Below are positions 63,833 through 64,000 of a stretch of 64,000 bases of DNA, piece by piece; position 1 is the first letter of the stretch; every line of letters begins with the position of its first letter. The translations under genes were made by a program, and so were the position numbers. Below the pieces are notes generated by a model, which searched no databases, had not been told where the DNA came from, and saw nothing but the letters and a program-made list of their open reading frames with translations. The DNA is from CAMFLJ01 sp965279255 (lineage in GTDB: Bacteria; Actinomycetota; Acidimicrobiia; Acidimicrobiales; Acidimicrobilacustridaceae): assembly GCA_965279255.1 (NCBI GenBank), contig OZ257146.1:806001-870000 (forward strand). The letters run 5' to 3'.

Positions 63833-64000
63833 TCAGTCGGTGCCGATGTCCCAGGCGTAGTCGGCGTCGCGGTACGTGCGGAACGCCACCAGGGTGTGGG
63901 TGCGGCGCACGCCCTCGGCGGTGGCGATGCCGTGGGTGACCACCTCGGCGAGGTCCTCGTGGGCCCCGACCCGCACCATGGCCACCAGGTCGTACTCGCC
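63833..64000 (-). CDS. Lrp/AsnC ligand-binding-domain protein, 5' part cut by window edge
   Basis: The C-terminal 55 residues of a small AsnC/Lrp-type ligand domain are visible at the edge. They read EYDLVAMVRVGAHEDLAEVV, then VRRTHTLVAFRTY, and end WDIGTD before the TGA at 63833-63835. Stand-alone versions of this domain (about 75-80 residues without a DNA-binding part) are common in actinobacteria and sense amino acids. The rest of the gene lies outside the window, so presence of a helix-turn-helix cannot be judged. Confidence 0.85.
   Translation of the reverse strand, partial: GEYDLVAMVRVGAHEDLAEVVTHGIATAEGVRRTHTLVAFRTYRDADYAWDIGTD

Overview
The window reads as a chromosomal segment of a high-GC actinobacterium, most likely an uncultured or little-studied member of the Acidimicrobiia (Iamia-like). 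The grounds are very high GC, frequent GTG starts, a bS22 mini ribosomal protein, an F420-type PPOX protein, an NDMA/mycofactocin-type alcohol dehydrogenase, and the classic actinobacterial core gene order. No CRISPR, phage or rRNA was seen. There is one tRNA (Gln) and two copies of one IS30-family element.

Layout. 1-7.4 kb: a KimA-like APC permease followed after 10 nt by a KdpD-type sensor (cut by the window edge), an anti-sigma-type ATPase, an MBL-fold hydrolase, a DUF222/HNH protein and a small lipoprotein. 7.4-22.8 kb: accessory metabolism, with a PIG-L deacetylase, GNAT, oxidoreductases (MDR, SDR, NDMA-type ADH), a TLP1-type thiolase-like protein, a CDGSH/Fe-S protein, two amidohydrolases, a thioesterase and others. 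22.9-29.0 kb: metG-tatD-rpf-rsmA-[IS30]-ispE. 29.1-35.2 kb: sulfotransferase, bS22, tRNA-Gln, glmU-prs, rplY-pth. 35.3-37.7 kb: a second KimA-like permease with an OB-fold gene. 37.9-43.9 kb: mfd, a parvulin-like lipoprotein and mazG, then a second IS30 copy in opposite orientation. 45.4-47.1 kb: eno-ftsB. 47.2-61.5 kb: an aerobic CO-dehydrogenase-like (form II molybdenum hydroxylase) system in two arms. The first arm is large subunit, YceI, pirin, MoxR, VWA and two XdhC proteins. The second is the medium and small subunits (minus strand) plus a MobA/MocA-like transferase and CoxG. Between the arms lie an MFS exporter, its TetR regulator with two operators, and a flavoprotein. 61.5-64 kb: DUF501-ppx, a GNAT, a triple palindrome and an Lrp-type domain gene.

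How it fits together. From metG to ppx the order matches the well-known actinobacterial neighbourhood (M. tuberculosis Rv1007c to Rv1026). Here it is interrupted by two inverted near-identical IS30 copies and, between ftsB and DUF501, by about 14 kb of molybdenum-hydroxylase genes that end in a stop-start overlap with DUF501. The main points to check are this split cox-like locus, a GlmU that stops before its acetyltransferase active site, KimA-like/KdpD pairing, the IS30 insertion 13 nt before ispE, leaderless-type promoters on core genes, and three tandem palindromes whose differences fall only in unpaired positions.
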